32,699 nucleotides of DNA from Anncaliia algerae PRA339 (Eukaryota > Microsporidia > Tubulinosematidae), in NCBI GenBank assembly GCA_000385875.2, contig KK365133.1, forward strand, positions 36,296 to 68,994. The letters are read 5' to 3'. Numbering within the stretch: position 1 is the first letter of the stretch; each line of letters starts with the position of its first letter. The translations under genes and the position numbers were made by a program. Under the pieces are notes generated by a model. The model saw only the letters and a program-made list of their open reading frames with translations, was not told the DNA's origin and made no database searches. Below are positions 1-10,820 of this stretch, in pieces.

Positions 1-481
1 ATTTTAACAATACTATTATTTAAATAATAATTTAAAATTACCCCAGGGAGGCAAGAACAAGCAAGGAGAGGATAAATAAGAATAAACAAAATAAGGCATT
101 AATTTTTAGCATATACAATTCTTATATAAAAACAAAAGGGATCCCATCTTTGAGGGACGATTTGGTTTTCAAATTTAAAAACATGGTATTATACGCTAGA
201 ATTTTTTATAAATAAATTCCCGCCTTTTTAGACGCTATAATAAAATATAAAAACAAAAAATTATTCTGCCCTTCGATAATATGAAAAAATATATATTTAA
301 AATTTTAATTTGCTATTTTTAAAAATTTAATATATATTAGTGTCTGCTGGTCCCCTTCTTTTGCCTGTTTCAATTTTTAAAAAATTTATGCAATTTATGG
401 AAAGATAGCAGATAAGTTTATTGCATTCATCAAGAATCTTCAAACGAGAATGCTTATTTTGCCAGTTGGATATAAAAACTC
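1..481. other. AT-rich sequence, no gene seen
   Basis: No open reading frame of convincing length or recognisable homology. A few G/C-richer islets (around 41-60, 140-165 and 345-365) stand out from the AT background and may be relics of a decayed element. The last part probably holds the unrecognisable N-terminal half of the transposase relic that becomes readable at 482. Confidence 0.5.
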
Positions 482-940
482 GTTGAAATAGACGATAAAA
501 TGATGAACTACAAATATGAATCCCTCATTAACAGATAGCCATCCCAAAACTTAAGTGATTTGTATTATTGAGTTTACTGATAAAATTACTAGATGTTTTG
601 CTACTATTATTCCCTATCAGCCTATTAAGACCATTTTACAAGTAATTGAAAGGTTATTACAGATGAATCATCGATTAATACTGATGGGCATATATCGTAT
701 CAGAGCCTAAGCTCACACGGTTATGAACATGGAACAGTGTGTCAAAGATATAAGTTTTTGAATAAAGGATTAGAGCAGATTCACAGCCGTAAACAATTTC
801 AATGCATATTTAAAATACAGGATAAGCTTTAAACAAGGTGTTGAAACCCAAAGAAGAGAAAGTTTTCAATTGAATTTACCCCGAGATATAATAATCAAAA
901 AATTGTTGTTAAGTGTGCTTTTAAATTAATTAAAATTTAA
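482..940 (+). pseudogene. Decayed Merlin (IS1595/ISXO2-like) transposase
   Basis: Scattered pieces in different frames match, in order, the intact Merlin transposase at 15604-16497. At 482 a segment reads VEIDDKMMNYKYES (intact copy: VQVDETMLNYRCKS, first catalytic Asp). Near 572-605 comes KITRCFATIIP. From 680 TDGHISYQSLSSHGYEHGTV matches the block holding the second catalytic Asp, and from 872 EFTPRYNNQKI matches EFCWKFNNKMF, ending at a TAA at 938-940 after KLIKI. Stops and frameshifts separate the pieces, so it encodes no protein. It belongs to the same lineage as the intact copy but is far older. No terminal repeats were recognised. This is a firm assignment by collinearity; the limits are approximate. 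Confidence 0.8.
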
Positions 941-1310
941 ATTTTTAAAATATTCTTTTGGGGTTTTTTAACAGCAATTTGGCTCTTTAAAAAGATTATC
1001 CAAAATTTCCTGTTGCAGAAGGGTTTAATATTTTCAACAGATGTAAATGAACTATTTCGAATCAAAAAATTGCTTATTTTTGTTATTTATCCATATAAAA
1101 CAAAAAGAATTAGTTCACAAAATGTAATTTTATAATTAAAAATATTTATTTTATTTTATAAACATAGTTAAATTATTAATTTATGTGATAGATTTTTATT
1201 AATCGATTTAAATTAATTTTTAAGTTAAAAAATTTTTTCTCTAATATTTCCATAATTATTTATTTATATCATATGAGTTAAAAATATAAAATGCTAAAAT
1301 TTATTCCCAT
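941..1310. other. AT-rich spacer and probable promoter of the 207-residue gene
   Basis: No ORF or repeat recognised. The 3' part immediately precedes the gene at 1311 and contains its CCC start-site signal. Confidence 0.4.
1306..1308 (+). promoter_or_regulatory. CCC start-associated motif
   Basis: The CCC lies 2 nt before the ATG at 1311 in a stretch otherwise almost free of C. Such CCC motifs close to the start codon are a known microsporidian gene signal, and this supports 1311 as the true start. Confidence 0.55.
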
Positions 1311-1934
1311 ATGAATCAAATTGACATTTTAATAATATTATTTTTAAAGTTTGCATCTACAACCAAAAAAAAAGAAATACCAGCAATTATCGCTAACAAC
1401 CGAAAAATTCAAGAGCTTTTATTCCTTAAATGTAAATATAAATCATTCTTGGAAAACTTATATGCCGAAGCTTATGATGAAGGCAAAAAGGGCTTATATA
1501 TAATAGTATCTAAGTATTTGAAAATGGATTACAAAAAAAATCCGATTCAAATTGAAAGAAAGGATGCAAAAAAATTATATCATGCTTCTCAGAACATATT
1601 GTCTTTTATAAATGAAATTCTAAATGATTTATCCGAAATTGAAACTGTGAAATCAGATTTACCCTTTATTTTATTACAAAAAAATAATCTCAAAGAAACT
1701 TTAAAAAATCTGAAAGCCTCAACAGAATTTTTTACTGAACTAATTAAGAGAGTTGTAATTGCAGAAAACAAAAGAAGAACAAATGATGGATTTTTTACGT
1801 GTAAATTGTTAAATGCATCTCTAGCTTTACAGATTTTATTAGATAATTTAAAATACCCAAATCTGTTAAGCAATAAAAACATCACAAGTGACTTTGCAAA
1901 TCCTGTTAAAAGAAAGCCAATAAAAAGATCATGA
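1311..1934 (+). CDS. Unknown protein, 207 residues
   Basis: The product is not recognised. It is a lysine-rich, mainly alpha-helical protein with a short hydrophobic N-terminal stretch (residues 4-14, IDILIILFLKF) that is too short for a clear membrane anchor, and a basic C-terminal tail ending VKRKPIKRS that could be a nuclear localisation signal. No catalytic or zinc-binding motif is seen. A real gene is supported by the uninterrupted length in a sequence where stop codons are very frequent, the ATG with a CCC motif 2 nt upstream, and a composition less AT-biased than its flanks. It stands alone between a transposon relic and a gene desert. It is probably a fast-evolving or lineage-specific protein. 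Confidence 0.65.
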   Translation: MNQIDILIILFLKFASTTKKKEIPAIIANNRKIQELLFLKCKYKSFLENLYAEAYDEGKKGLYIIVSKYLKMDYKKNPIQIERKDAKKLYHASQNILSFINEILNDLSEIETVKSDLPFILLQKNNLKETLKNLKASTEFFTELIKRVVIAENKRRTNDGFFTCKLLNASLALQILLDNLKYPNLLSNKNITSDFANPVKRKPIKRS

Positions 1935-4900
1935 AATTCTAAATTAAATGTTTTTATATCATTTTTAATATTATAACATCAAAAGTTAGTTTACTATTTC
2001 TTCGGATTTTTTATCGAAACACATTAAAGTATTGTTTTAAGTACAAATGATTAAATAAAAGTAAAACGAATAATATATTTTAAATAGTTGTCATATCAAA
2101 TAACACTATTAGTTTCGGAGCATGTTACCATTATTGATTATAGAAAAAATATTTTCATTGTTTTTAAAAAATAGACCACTGTTTTTTAATTTCTTATTAA
2201 AAATTAATATAAGAAAATCTAAAAAATGATATAAAGGCGTATTAATCTTTAAAAAAAATTTTAATTGAAATTAAATTTCCAATCAAACTTGTTGAAATCA
2301 CATATTAAACTAACCAGTCTTTTTTTGATAAAACATGCGCCTTTGGAGGATAGAGGCTTTCTTTTAAGACATATACACCTTTATAGTGCTGTTATGCAGG
2401 AATTTGATGGGTTTGCAAATGCATAACTATTGTTATCCTAATATGTTAGAACATTTGAAGTTCAAACTTTTATATGTTTTCTAATCATCTAAGTGAATTA
2501 TTGTTTCTATATATTATATTTGGTAAAGTGTTTTTGTCTCTATTCTAAACTGGAAAAGATAAAAATTTCCATTTGATCTTTATTCAATCATGTCAAATAG
2601 CAGATTCCTTCTATGTGGTGTGTTCAGTGGCTTTTTTTACAAATTTCGATTCGTTTATTTTGACGATGGTATCTATTTCATCTAAAGGAAATAATTCTTT
2701 TAATTATGTTTTTGATATTTTAACACCTTTTTTAAGAGTTTTCGAGCATATTTACATCAATAAAGCAATAATATTTAATATAAATCATTCAATTATAAAA
2801 TGCTATTATATTTAGGATGTATTCATTCTTTCTTTAACCATTAAAAATATATTCTTCAAAGTATTTCCTTATAATTTCAAGCTAGCAGATACAATTAATC
2901 TTGAATATATTTTGTTTGGATATATAGGCTTATTGGTAATATGTAAACTCTGTTTTAACTCATATAATACTTCCTAGAGTTATTAGGTAAATACAATTTA
3001 GGGATAATTTATATAAATTTTTGAACCCTTTAATATACAAATACTAGTTATTTAGCCTTTAATTTTACAAAACCACCCCAATTTATAACCCGTAGCAAAT
3101 ATGGATGATAAATTAAGAAATATTGAAATAGATTGATATTTTTGTTATAGAATTTCATAAAATTATAGCAAACTATGACAAAAATTTCATTTATATTTCA
3201 TTGATATTGTCAGTTTAATTTAGGTCATTAAATTAATATATTATTAGTAAGTTTAAAAACAGATTTATGAAATACTAAATCACTAACAACCAACGACTAA
3301 AAAAAAATATCTTGCCTTAAAATATTGAAGTTATAGAATATACAAGGAACAAAATAAACTAAAGCAAATATACAATGGTTCTCTCATAAGATACAAAAAT
3401 TTTTATCTAAAAATTTAAAAATTTGTTCTAATTATATTTAATTTCTTTATAATGCTTTATATAATATTTTATAATTAATTATAAAATTGCTTCCTTTTGT
3501 CTTTCTGCATGTTTATTTGTGCTTTTTAGAGATAAATAATTTAAACCTGGAAAATATTAAAATTTAAGAAATATCTAATATTTGGAATATTTTAGAAAAA
3601 TATAATTAATGAAGATGCGTTAAATAAAAATATTTAAGAAAATATATACTTTACACCTTTCCTTTCCAACAAGCCGAATCTACCATAAATTTAGTAGCCA
3701 TAAGACATATTTAAGGTAATAGATTAAATTCAAATTTGATCATTGTTTTAAATTGATCTTACAAAATATAGTGTATATAAATAATATTAAATTATACCCA
3801 AGATTTTTTATACTTTGATAAAATTAATTAATTTTATTCAATTTGTTAGCTGAAACATGAATAATTACTGAAGTAAGCTATAAATTTATAGTTATAAATT
3901 ATATTCTATGGAGCATATGGTAAATTTTCACTTTAAAATATTATACTATTTTTTAAGCGTTTTACTTTGGATTCAATAAATAAAGTAAAACTTTGTTCGT
4001 TTTCATTCAGGTGTTGGATTCAAGATTAAATATATTTATAAGAATTAAAGCTATTTTGTTGTATTATTATCATTAATAAATATTATTGTATCCAATTTTT
4101 TTAATTTAGAACTATTTTTAATACTCCAAAAAATGAAAATTAATTAAACCTTTTTTAAGAATCTAACAATTGGGTCCAATCTATAGGACAATATTTTATA
4201 TTTTGTCGCTTTAAATATTAGCCTTTTTAAATTCTAAAAACATATATTGGATGATTAATATGTTGAGTTGTTTCTACAATATAATATGATTGCAAATATA
4301 ATTATTCTATGTCAATAATAAACAACATTTGTACTTTAGGATTATCATTTTCTTGTTAATATTTATAAAATTTGATCTCTTTAAAATAATTCTAATCTTC
4401 CTTTTATATCTTTAAATTGTGTATTAAAAAATTAAGTATTCAATCTATAGGAAAAATTTAAATTATCTTTATGGTTTTATTTGTTTTAAAAATAATTATT
4501 TTGGATGCTTATAATTCATTGTAACTTCATATTGTGAAAATTACATGATAAAATAAAAAGCTTTTTTGTATAAAGTTTAAGTCAAAAAGATGAATTATGG
4601 TGTGTAAGTTGAATCAATTATTTTTAACTGTATTTAAATCTAAACATTTTATGAATTATAAAACTTTTGTAACGCAAAAAATTTTTTATTAATATTCTAT
4701 TGTTTGGAATCAATTTATAATGTAAAGGTTTTCTTTAAATTCTAATTACTTCTAATTATTTCAGTTTTCCTAAACATATGATTTAAAAAATACTTTGCTT
4801 TAAATTTAAGTTATTAAATAAACTTAATATTGCCATTCTATTCTTTTTCCTTTTTATGAGATTAAAAAAACAATTTATCATATAACTTAATTAAAATTAG

Positions 4901-5500
4901 TTTTCTATTTTTTTACAGGGTTTTAAAAAACTCATAAGTTTATGATTAACTAAAATAATAAATCTTTGAAAGTAAGATAACATACTATCATTTAAATTTA
5001 CTTTTGTTATCCTTCAACAGATTGATTTATTTAAAAAATTAAAGAGAAGTTAAAATTGTTTAAACACTTTTAAAGTAAAAGTTACTTTTATTATTCTTTT
5101 AAACATATATCCACTATAATTTAGCACCATGAATGACATAAAAATTTATAACTGAGCTACAAATAGCATTAGAAAAATTTTTACTCAGTAGGAATTTATT
5201 ATTTCCAAGGTTTTTTTAATTAGTTTTTTTTTTGATTATCTTAAAAGTTATGAGGAAATATAAAAATAAATTAAAAATATTTTAATATCAAGATTTGATT
5301 ATATCTAGCTTAGATATTAAATTAAAATATATTTAATTTATTTTTCATTTTTTAATATTAAATATTAGGAAAATCACATTTTTTGATTTTTTATTTATTA
5401 AGAGATGTTCTAATACAAATTTAAAAAAACCACTATCAATAACAAATAATCAAATTTCTAAAATAGCAGATATTTAAAATTATTTATAATATGGATCACT

Positions 5501-5530
5501 TATTGTAAAGAAAATTATTTCTTTACAATA
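5501..5530. repeat. Perfect 13-bp inverted repeat (hairpin)
   Basis: TATTGTAAAGAAA, a 4-nt loop (ATTA), then the exact reverse complement TTTCTTTACAATA. It lies in the gene desert and is not adjacent to any gene end, so it is not an obvious terminator. Function unknown; it could be a relic of an inverted-repeat element. Confidence 0.6.
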
Positions 5531-5971
5531 ATTAAAAAAATTTTTTCTTAAAAATAAAATTATATAAAGCAGTTTTAAAGGTTGAAATTAATTAAAATTT
5601 AAAAAACTAGTTCCTTCATAGGTAGTCTAAATGAAATATGAGATAAAATATTTTGCTTTTAAACTGATCAATTGAAAGTAGAATAAAAAAACAAAACCAT
5701 TCCATTTTTATAGTAGAAAGCAAAAAAATTCCCGCCGTTACTCAAAAAACATAATACAAAGTATATAAAATCTATAATTTATAGAATATTTAAGAAGTAA
5801 GTTATGAAATATACTTTAAAGCATTATATAAACATATAAAAATTTTTTAGATATTAACTACTCGATTGAATATTGCATAAAATAGAAAAATCTTCATAGC
5901 AAGTAAACATTTAAAGAATTTCAAGTTAAATATCACAAGAATAAGAACCTTTGAATAAATTAGGTTCTCAT

Positions 5972-6122
5972 ATATTTGTACAACATTAACATATTTTTGC
6001 ATTGGTGATGTAAATGACATTAAGATAGAATCATATAAAATTTTTACTTAATTTGAATAATATCTTATTAATTATGATTATTGAAAAATATTTACATCAT
6101 GCAAATTCTTTTGTACAAATAA
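5972..6122. repeat. Imperfect inverted repeat upstream of the Pam16-like gene
   Basis: The left arm (5972-6016) contains ATTTGTACAA, a TTGCAT core and TGATGTAAAT. The right arm (6086-6122) contains the complements in reverse order, with gaps. Arms of about 37-45 nt are separated by about 70 nt. It could be a MITE-like relic or a transcribed hairpin. It ends about 155 nt before the Pam16-like start codon. Confidence 0.4.
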
Positions 6123-6276
6123 TTCTTTTATGTAAAAACCATAATAAAACTTTTAACATTTAATATTTTTACAGCTAAGAGTTAAAATAAAAACACAAAA
6201 AGAAATTATAAAATTAAAGAAATATTTTTATATTTAAATTATAATAAATAAATTTACTTTATTTAAAGAAGCACTG

Positions 6277-6510
6277 ATGATTAAAGAAATAATTGTAGAC
6301 GCATCTAAAATATTTATTAAATCTACTTTTAATACATTTATGCATTTTATAAGTATACAAAAAGAACTATCAAAAGAAGAAGCATTTAAGATACTCAATG
6401 TTAATGATATAAGCAAAGTAGAAAATTCCTATAGTAATTTAATGAAAAGAGATTCTTCACCATACATAAAAAATATTATCAAGAATGCATATATAAAGTT
6501 AAATAAATAA
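6277..6510 (+). CDS. PAM16: Pam16/Tim16-like import motor subunit (mitosomal)
   Basis: This is a 77-residue protein with the degenerate J-domain of Pam16 (Tim16/Magmas), which tethers Pam18 to the TIM23 motor and controls mitochondrial Hsp70 during matrix import. Residues 32-43 (SKEEAFKILNVN) match the conserved family block around EAxxILN. RDSSPYIKNIIKNAYIKL aligns with the family's NDK-SxGSFYLQSKVxRAxERL region, where the DnaJ HPD motif is replaced. The N-terminal part (IKEIIVDASKIFIKSTF) fits the family's short hydrophobic or amphipathic segment. It is about half the length of yeast Pam16. The ATG is the first in its frame after a stop at 6235. In a microsporidian it would act in the mitosome. 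Similarity is short, so the name is probable, not certain. Confidence 0.6.
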   Translation: MIKEIIVDASKIFIKSTFNTFMHFISIQKELSKEEAFKILNVNDISKVENSYSNLMKRDSSPYIKNIIKNAYIKLNK

Positions 6511-6799
6511 AAATATATTTTATAAAGTTATAAATATATTTATTCCTATTATTTCATCATGTAGTTATTTCTTATGCTTCTGTTTATCTAAGCTAATAAA
6601 TTCTACCTTAATATTTATTTATTCTTAAAGAGATTCATTTGAATTAGTATTTATTGGTTAAATTAAACTTTATAAAAAATGATTTAAAATTTTACTATGT
6701 TTAATAAAATTAATACTAAACTTTAACAAAAATTTATAAAAATATAAATTCTGTATACCAAATATTTACTTATAAAATGTTTCTATCCATTTTTAACTT

Positions 6800-8227
6800 T
6801 TAGTGCTCCAGGATTGGGAGATTGCCATAAACTATTTTATCATCAAGAATAGCACCATCAGGAATATTTATAACACTATTCTCATCAGCAATTATTATAA
6901 CTGTTCCTTTAAGTGTAACATTCCTACCAAACCTTACATTACCACTCACTGTTAAATGATCTAATTCTAAGATATCAGGAATACTTTTAAAGTTCTCTAA
7001 GTAATAATCATACTTCTTAAAATTACTACCTAATAATTTAATAAGAGGGTTATTGGGATAAGCTCTCTTAGGATTCATCTTAAGTGATCCATGATCCTCT
7101 AAATATAAATTAGACTCAATTAAGAAAAGATCTGATGTAGTTTTAACAGGTAAAAACCTACTCCTTGGTACAACCATCCCAACAGAATTAGGAAAATACT
7201 TGATTGCTGCTCCTATTGCTGTCTCTAGTTGGATAACCTTCTCCTTTGATCCTGGAAGTGTTTTTCTGTTAACAATGATGTCTAAATTCATGCCTGTTGT
7301 CTCAATTACTTTCTTAAGTGCCTTTAAATTGATCCAGATTGAATTTGTGTTAAATATTTTAAATTTCCTTACACTTGTAAACTCAGACTTCTTTTCTGGA
7401 GGAACCTGTGCTATCTCTAAAAGATTTAATATTCCATCATGTTCAATGAGCGTACCTCCCTTGATATCTGCTCTTGTCTTGTCAGTTACTTCCATAAGGT
7501 AATCAATCTTATTCTCAAGCATAAAATCAATAATTTTAAAATCAACTGTTGCTGCTAAATTGTCTATGTTACTAATGAACAGAATCTCTTTTCCTTCATT
7601 TATTAGCTCATCAAGTAATCCAGTTTTATTTAGAGAGTAGAATAAATCACCATGTCCAGGAGGATACAATGCTTCTTTACCATTATTCTCGCCTACAGGC
7701 ATGAGTGTCTCAGCTGATATCCTTGGAAATGCACTCTGCATAAATGTTTTGACACAATCATACTTACAGATAAGCTTTTGTGTTGTCTTGTCAGTGTTAA
7801 AGCTATTCATGAGTATCAATGAAATATCAGTGTCATATTTGCTGTTTAAATGCTCCACTTGCTTTACGCATAAATCTAAAAAATTTTTTTCGTTTCTCAC
7901 ATGAATTGCACTCTTTGGACCAGTTAATCCCATTGTAGTCCCAAGGCCTCCATTAAGCTTTAAGATTGATATTTTGTTTATAATTTCTTTTTTATTCTTC
8001 TTTTCTGGTTCTTCTAAAGTATCATAATGAATAATTTTCTCCTCTGAAGGAGGGTTTATATCCTCCCATTTAATTTTAGTGTCCTTTCCTTCTATAAATC
8101 TAGAATATAATTTAATAAACTCATCCATGTCATTGTTAATAAGGCTTGTATCAGCATTATTGGACATGAATTCCAATTCTTCCTTCATCTTTTTTATGTA
8201 TCCTTTTGATCTTCTATTTTCTACCAT
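6800..8227 (-). CDS. UGP1: UTP--glucose-1-phosphate uridylyltransferase
   Basis: This 475-residue cytosolic enzyme makes UDP-glucose and pyrophosphate from UTP and glucose-1-phosphate. UDP-glucose feeds trehalose and other glycan synthesis. The nucleotide-binding signature LNGGLGT lies at residues 91-97, followed by GPKS, LMNSFNTDK, YPPGHGD, the LTDKTRADIKGGT-type block (here VTDKTRADIKGG), LLEIAQVP, FNTNSIWINL, QLETAIGAA and VVPRSRFLPVKTTSDL. The C-terminal left-handed beta-helix segment (LDHLTVSGNVRFGRNVTLKG) ends in NLPILEH, close to the yeast C terminus. Length is near yeast Ugp1 (499). The open frame runs upstream to a GTG at 8242, but the first ATG, at 8227, is taken as the start. It is complete and has every expected block. 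Confidence 0.95.
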   Translation of the reverse strand: MVENRRSKGYIKKMKEELEFMSNNADTSLINNDMDEFIKLYSRFIEGKDTKIKWEDINPPSEEKIIHYDTLEEPEKKNKKEIINKISILKLNGGLGTTMGLTGPKSAIHVRNEKNFLDLCVKQVEHLNSKYDTDISLILMNSFNTDKTTQKLICKYDCVKTFMQSAFPRISAETLMPVGENNGKEALYPPGHGDLFYSLNKTGLLDELINEGKEILFISNIDNLAATVDFKIIDFMLENKIDYLMEVTDKTRADIKGGTLIEHDGILNLLEIAQVPPEKKSEFTSVRKFKIFNTNSIWINLKALKKVIETTGMNLDIIVNRKTLPGSKEKVIQLETAIGAAIKYFPNSVGMVVPRSRFLPVKTTSDLFLIESNLYLEDHGSLKMNPKRAYPNNPLIKLLGSNFKKYDYYLENFKSIPDILELDHLTVSGNVRFGRNVTLKGTVIIIADENSVINIPDGAILDDKIVYGNLPILEH

Positions 8228-9056
8228 AATTTTACACAGCACTTTCTTATAAGCTTTTTTAAACCAATCACATTTTTACTCCTTTTCTGATAAAAATTTC
8301 TTTTGGTTCTGATGATCAATTTAATTAGGATTAACAAAAATTCTGAATTATGATTAAAATTTTTTTAGCTATTTACGATATACAATAGCTTAGTTGTAAA
8401 GACAGAATAAATTATTCTCCAGAAATATATTTTCTTTAGGATGATATCATATTTTATAAATTTCCTTATTTTAATTTTTGTTTTGATTTTTTCTAAGTGA
8501 TTGATTGAGAATTTAAATTATATAGCTTTAAGCATAAATGAACATTTTTTGAGTCAAAATTAATAATGTTTTTTAAATATGAATTCATTGAATAAAGAAA
8601 AGGCTATAATTTTATAAACTCAAAAGTTTTAAATAAGAAGACAGTTTTTTATCATTTAAAAATAGAAATAAGTTTTTGAAACATTTTACAAGATTCATAA
8701 AAGTTCTTATAAAAATTTTACAAATTTTTGTTAAAGTTAACATTTTTTTGAATATTTGACAGTTATTTTATTAAATATTTTTAGGAATTATTAATATTTC
8801 TAAACTCGTATAAATTATAATCACATAAAATTTATCTTAAAAAATTGACATCCTATTATATTAGAAGTAAAGTATCAAAGTAATAATAATTTTATGCATT
8901 TAGCTTATTCTTGCATTAAATATATATAATTTATTAAATATTTTATAGTATTTTAACCTTTTAAAAAGATCTGATAGAAAGCTAAACCAATGAAAATTTA
9001 ACATCGTTTTTGTTTCACAAATAAAATTTTAAGTAAAGTTAAGAAATTTTAAATAA
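8228..9056. other. Divergent intergenic region, no gene seen
   Basis: This AT-rich stretch lies between two divergently transcribed genes, so it should hold both promoters. No CCC motif adjoins either start, unlike several other genes here. No RNA gene or transposon relic was recognised. Confidence 0.5.
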
Positions 9057-9935
9057 ATGATGAAACAAAACCAAATAAAGAAAACAATAGGAATATTTTT
9101 ATATGTAATAAGTTCACTGATTACAATCACAATTAACAAATATTTGCTTAGTATTTTACATTTGAAATCCCAGTTTGTTTTCTTATCTATCCAATCATTT
9201 ATTGTTTCAATAATAGCCATTCTCTTTGCTCTTTTAAATTTAGTGAAGGTAAAAAATAAAAATATAATCCAATGGGTTCCGTTGTCAGTTATACTAACAA
9301 TAATGATTTATACTTCATCTAAAACCTTAGAATATCTCAGTATTTCTATATTTACTTTACTAAAGAATTTTTCTATTATTCTTACAGCTCTAATAGAATG
9401 GTACTTGTATGGTAAACTTATAGAGTTACAATCATGGGTGGCTTTTTTATTGATGTTTATTAGTTCCTATATAGGAGAGAATAATGAATTTTACATTAAT
9501 TCTTTTGGTTATTTCTTCATGTCATGCAACATAATTTCTACTTCTGTGTATGTTTTATTTCTTAAACATACATTGGATAAAGGAGTGTCCTTAGCAGATC
9601 CTGTTTTGTTTTGTAATTTGCTCTCTGTTCCTCAACTTTTGGTTCTTTCTTACTTCTTTGAGGATTTGTCATTCTCAATTCTTGATAATGTACAAATATT
9701 TTTAATATGTATTTCTGGAATAAGTGTTTTCTTTACATCTTACACCACATGTTATTGTTTGAGCTTGCTCTCCTCTACTACTCTTTCCATGTTAGGAGCC
9801 ATAAACAAATTGTTAATGTCATTCACTGGAATTATATTTATAGGAGAAAAAAATGTTGGAGCCCTAAAAATAAGTTCATTATTTTTAGGTTCTCTTTCAG
9901 GATTTTTATATTCTAATAGAATTAAAAAGGAATAA
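9057..9935 (+). CDS. VRG4: Golgi GDP-mannose transporter (Vrg4-like)
   Basis: This is a 292-residue multi-pass membrane protein of the drug/metabolite (nucleotide-sugar) transporter superfamily, with about ten hydrophobic segments. Two family signatures identify the GDP-mannose branch. LLKNFSIILTALIEW (residues 101-115) matches the FKNLTIILIAYGE block. GAINK (247-251) matches the GALNK nucleotide-binding motif, with a conservative Leu to Ile change. It would exchange cytosolic GDP-mannose for GMP across the Golgi membrane for protein O-mannosylation. It is slightly shorter than yeast Vrg4 (337), with minimal cytosolic tails. Two tandem ATGs (9057 and 9060) precede KQNQIKK; either may be used. 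Substrate is inferred from motifs only. Confidence 0.88.
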   Translation: MMKQNQIKKTIGIFLYVISSLITITINKYLLSILHLKSQFVFLSIQSFIVSIIAILFALLNLVKVKNKNIIQWVPLSVILTIMIYTSSKTLEYLSISIFTLLKNFSIILTALIEWYLYGKLIELQSWVAFLLMFISSYIGENNEFYINSFGYFFMSCNIISTSVYVLFLKHTLDKGVSLADPVLFCNLLSVPQLLVLSYFFEDLSFSILDNVQIFLICISGISVFFTSYTTCYCLSLLSSTTLSMLGAINKLLMSFTGIIFIGEKNVGALKISSLFLGSLSGFLYSNRIKKE

Positions 9936-10614
9936 TAAACAAATAGATTTATTTATGGTAAATAAATTTTAACTTAAGTTTTAATATTTTTAAAAAAAAG
10001 AATATTTTAAATAATTTTATAAAAAATAAAGAAATAAAAAATAATAAATAAAATAAAATTACTACAGGTTTATGTAAATAAATAGGAATTAAATTTTTAA
10101 ATTAAAACCTTATAAAAATAATTGTTGTACGTACATGTAAGTGCAGCAAAAATAAATATTAAATTAATAATTAATTAAATAAAAAAAATTAGATAATTAA
10201 ATATGGTATAATTAGATTTTACATAAAAATTAGAACAAAAGTGTATTTGTATACAAGATTCTGAATCTTGGCCCAATCTAAAATTTTAATATTTTTGAAA
10301 ATTAATTTTACTATTAGAAAAACACAAATTTTATTAATGAATCATAGAAGAACTAAAGGTAGTACTAAATAAACCAAATGAAACATAAAAATTAGGGATA
10401 TATATATTACTGAATTAAAGAATCTAGGCAATAAAATTGGAACAAACTGAAAAAATAATTTGTTATTCGTGCGTTTATATATTTAATTTTGCTTCCTTGG
10501 ATATGTTTAAAGTAGATTATAATCATAAATATCGAAGAATTCGACAAATTATGAATTCGGATATTCCTTAATAATTAAAGTCTATTAAAAGTTTTTATTT
10601 TGATACTTACACTA
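9936..10614. other. AT-rich spacer, no gene seen
   Basis: This region contains small palindromic words only (for example CAAGATTC-T-GAATCTTG at 10253-10269). No ORF or RNA gene is recognised. It ends at the TA dinucleotide (10613-10614) next to the mariner element. Confidence 0.5.
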
Positions 10615-10800
10615 TCTCAAAAAAAACTGTTCACCTGAGAAAATTAATTGTATTTAAAAATGAAGAGTACTTTTGCTTTAAAATTATTTCCTTAGAAACT
10701 TTATCATATTTTGCGTAAAAATTTAAAGATTTTTTTTATTAGGGCCCTAAAATATTTTTAAAAAAAACAATTGAATTTTATACAAAATCAAAAGTCAAAC
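10615..10800 (+). repeat. Left terminal inverted repeat of the mariner element
   Basis: This arm is collinear with the reverse complement of 12911-13095. It includes matching blocks around GTATTTAAAAATGAAGAGTA, GCGTAAAAATTTA, TTAGGGCC and TTTTATACAAAA, with scattered mismatches and small indels. The end nearest the flank is more diverged (CTGTTCACC versus CCGACCACC). Confidence 0.85.
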
Positions 10801-10820
10801 AAAAAACCGACCAATTTTAA

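Larger units (their letters stand above)
1935..6276. other. 4.3-kb AT-rich gene desert
   Basis: No ATG-initiated ORF of convincing length, RNA gene or transposase similarity was found on either strand. An apparent 80-residue frame at 2573-2815 begins with TTG and has no recognisable features. Seen in the stretch are a perfect hairpin at 5501-5530, an imperfect inverted repeat at 5972-6122 and a duplicated short word (CAATCTATAGGA, near 4176 and 4440). It is probably decayed transposon or other non-coding DNA. Confidence 0.5.

Noticed and set aside
2573-2815. 80-residue plus-strand open frame
   Set aside because: Begins with TTG, has no CCC motif or recognisable domain, and its composition is the same as the surrounding non-coding DNA.
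6234-6416. 60-residue minus-strand frame opposite the Pam16-like gene
   Set aside because: It is the antisense shadow of a better supported gene with family motifs.
7200-7904. Plus-strand frames of 100 and 67 residues inside UGP1
   Set aside because: Antisense shadows of a fully conserved enzyme gene.
6800-9935. UGP1, VRG4 and CHS7 as a glycan or spore-wall gene cluster
   Set aside because: The genes are on different strands and separated by kilobases and transposons. Housekeeping genes are interspersed, so proximity is probably chance.
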